From Candidatus Omnitrophota bacterium (lineage in GTDB: Bacteria; Omnitrophota; Gorgyraeia; Gorgyraeales; Gorgyraeaceae): a DNA stretch of 21,393 nt. This document shows, one piece after another, positions 21,264-21,393 of the stretch (the stretch's first letter is position 1; each line of letters begins with the position of its first letter). The DNA is taken from NCBI GenBank assembly GCA_018817035.1, contig JAHIUV010000016.1:1-21393 (forward strand), given 5' to 3'. The notes below the pieces were generated by a model. The model did no database searches, was not told the origin of the DNA, and saw only the letters and a program-made list of their open reading frames with translations. Position numbers and translations under genes: made by a program.

Positions 21264-21393
21264 CTTCGAGCGACCGAAGGGAGTCGAGAAGCAAAAGTAT
21301 CGGTTCTCGACAAGCTCGAACAATATTCTTCGTACAAAGTCCTTAGATTCTCAAAGGACAATATCCTTCGAGCGAACACAGTGAGTCGAGAAG
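21264..21393. repeat. Family 1 palindromic repeats at the right end of the window
   Basis: F1 (21264-21291) is a forward unit with a CC / GG pair around GAA at its centre. After an 11-nt spacer, F2 (21303-21321) is the inverted short form, then AATATT. A degenerate remnant follows (about 21328-21360) with its own stem, GTCCTT (21339-21344) and AAGGAC (21354-21359). F4 (21366-21393) is a forward unit with AC / GT around ACA, and its last base is the last base of the window. F1 and F4 have C-G ends and F2 has G-C. Confidence 0.85.

Noticed and set aside
2695..21393. CRISPR array
   Set aside because: The repeats are dispersed over six spacers, in both orientations, with variable centres and no regular unique spacers, and no cas gene is present.

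Overview
The window is 21.4 kb from an uncultured anaerobic bacterium. Every gene I can support lies on the + strand. Four features point to Candidatus Omnitrophota: Wood-Ljungdahl methyl/corrinoid genes, a large secreted protein whose signal peptide ends in a run reading ASALR, a C-terminal FlgD-type Ig domain, and repeat-filled spacers in mid-40s % G+C DNA. This assignment is an inference; no rRNA gene is present. The right end stops exactly at the last base of a dispersed repeat, which looks like an assembly breakpoint.

Layout, left to right. (1) The 3' end of a phosphohexomutase gene, then lepA (elongation factor 4) and lepB (signal peptidase I). (2) Two genes with their own sigma70-type promoters: a 982-residue secreted GH26-like glycoside hydrolase, and a small glycine-zipper/zinc-ribbon lipoprotein. 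(3) A Wood-Ljungdahl block: acsV (activator of the corrinoid protein), a cooC/acsF-type nickel-insertion ATPase, acsD (small subunit of the corrinoid iron-sulfur protein) and acsE (methyltetrahydrofolate:corrinoid methyltransferase). acsC, acsA and acsB are not here. (4) A compact run: a YjbQ/UPF0047 protein, a hexulose-6-phosphate synthase fused to an RraA-like domain, a stand-alone BioD-like/DRTGG protein, and a 51-codon tatA. (5) A second compact run led by rpsU behind a near-consensus promoter: rpsU, a secreted M16 peptidase, a MEMO1-family protein, a UPF0104-type membrane protein, aroQ, an M24 Xaa-Pro peptidase and efp. The last three keep the aroQ-pepP-efp order known from Firmicutes (yqhS-yqhT-efp in Bacillus subtilis).

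The most unusual content lies between the genes. Family 1 has 14 complete units plus two remnants in six spacers. Each unit is a palindromic structure of 19 to about 65 nt whose end bases differ between copies but stay complementary (C-G or G-C, with one T-G). The centre of the longer units is a second small stem that also changes by compensating substitutions. Units are often arranged as a forward long unit, an 11-nt spacer and an inverted short unit, flanked by AATATT. Family 2 is a 34-38 nt perfect hairpin present three times, each time overlapping the stop codon of a gene (phosphohexomutase, acsE, aroQ). A degenerate 7-nt tandem repeat follows efp. No transposase or other candidate mobiliser of these repeats is in the window.
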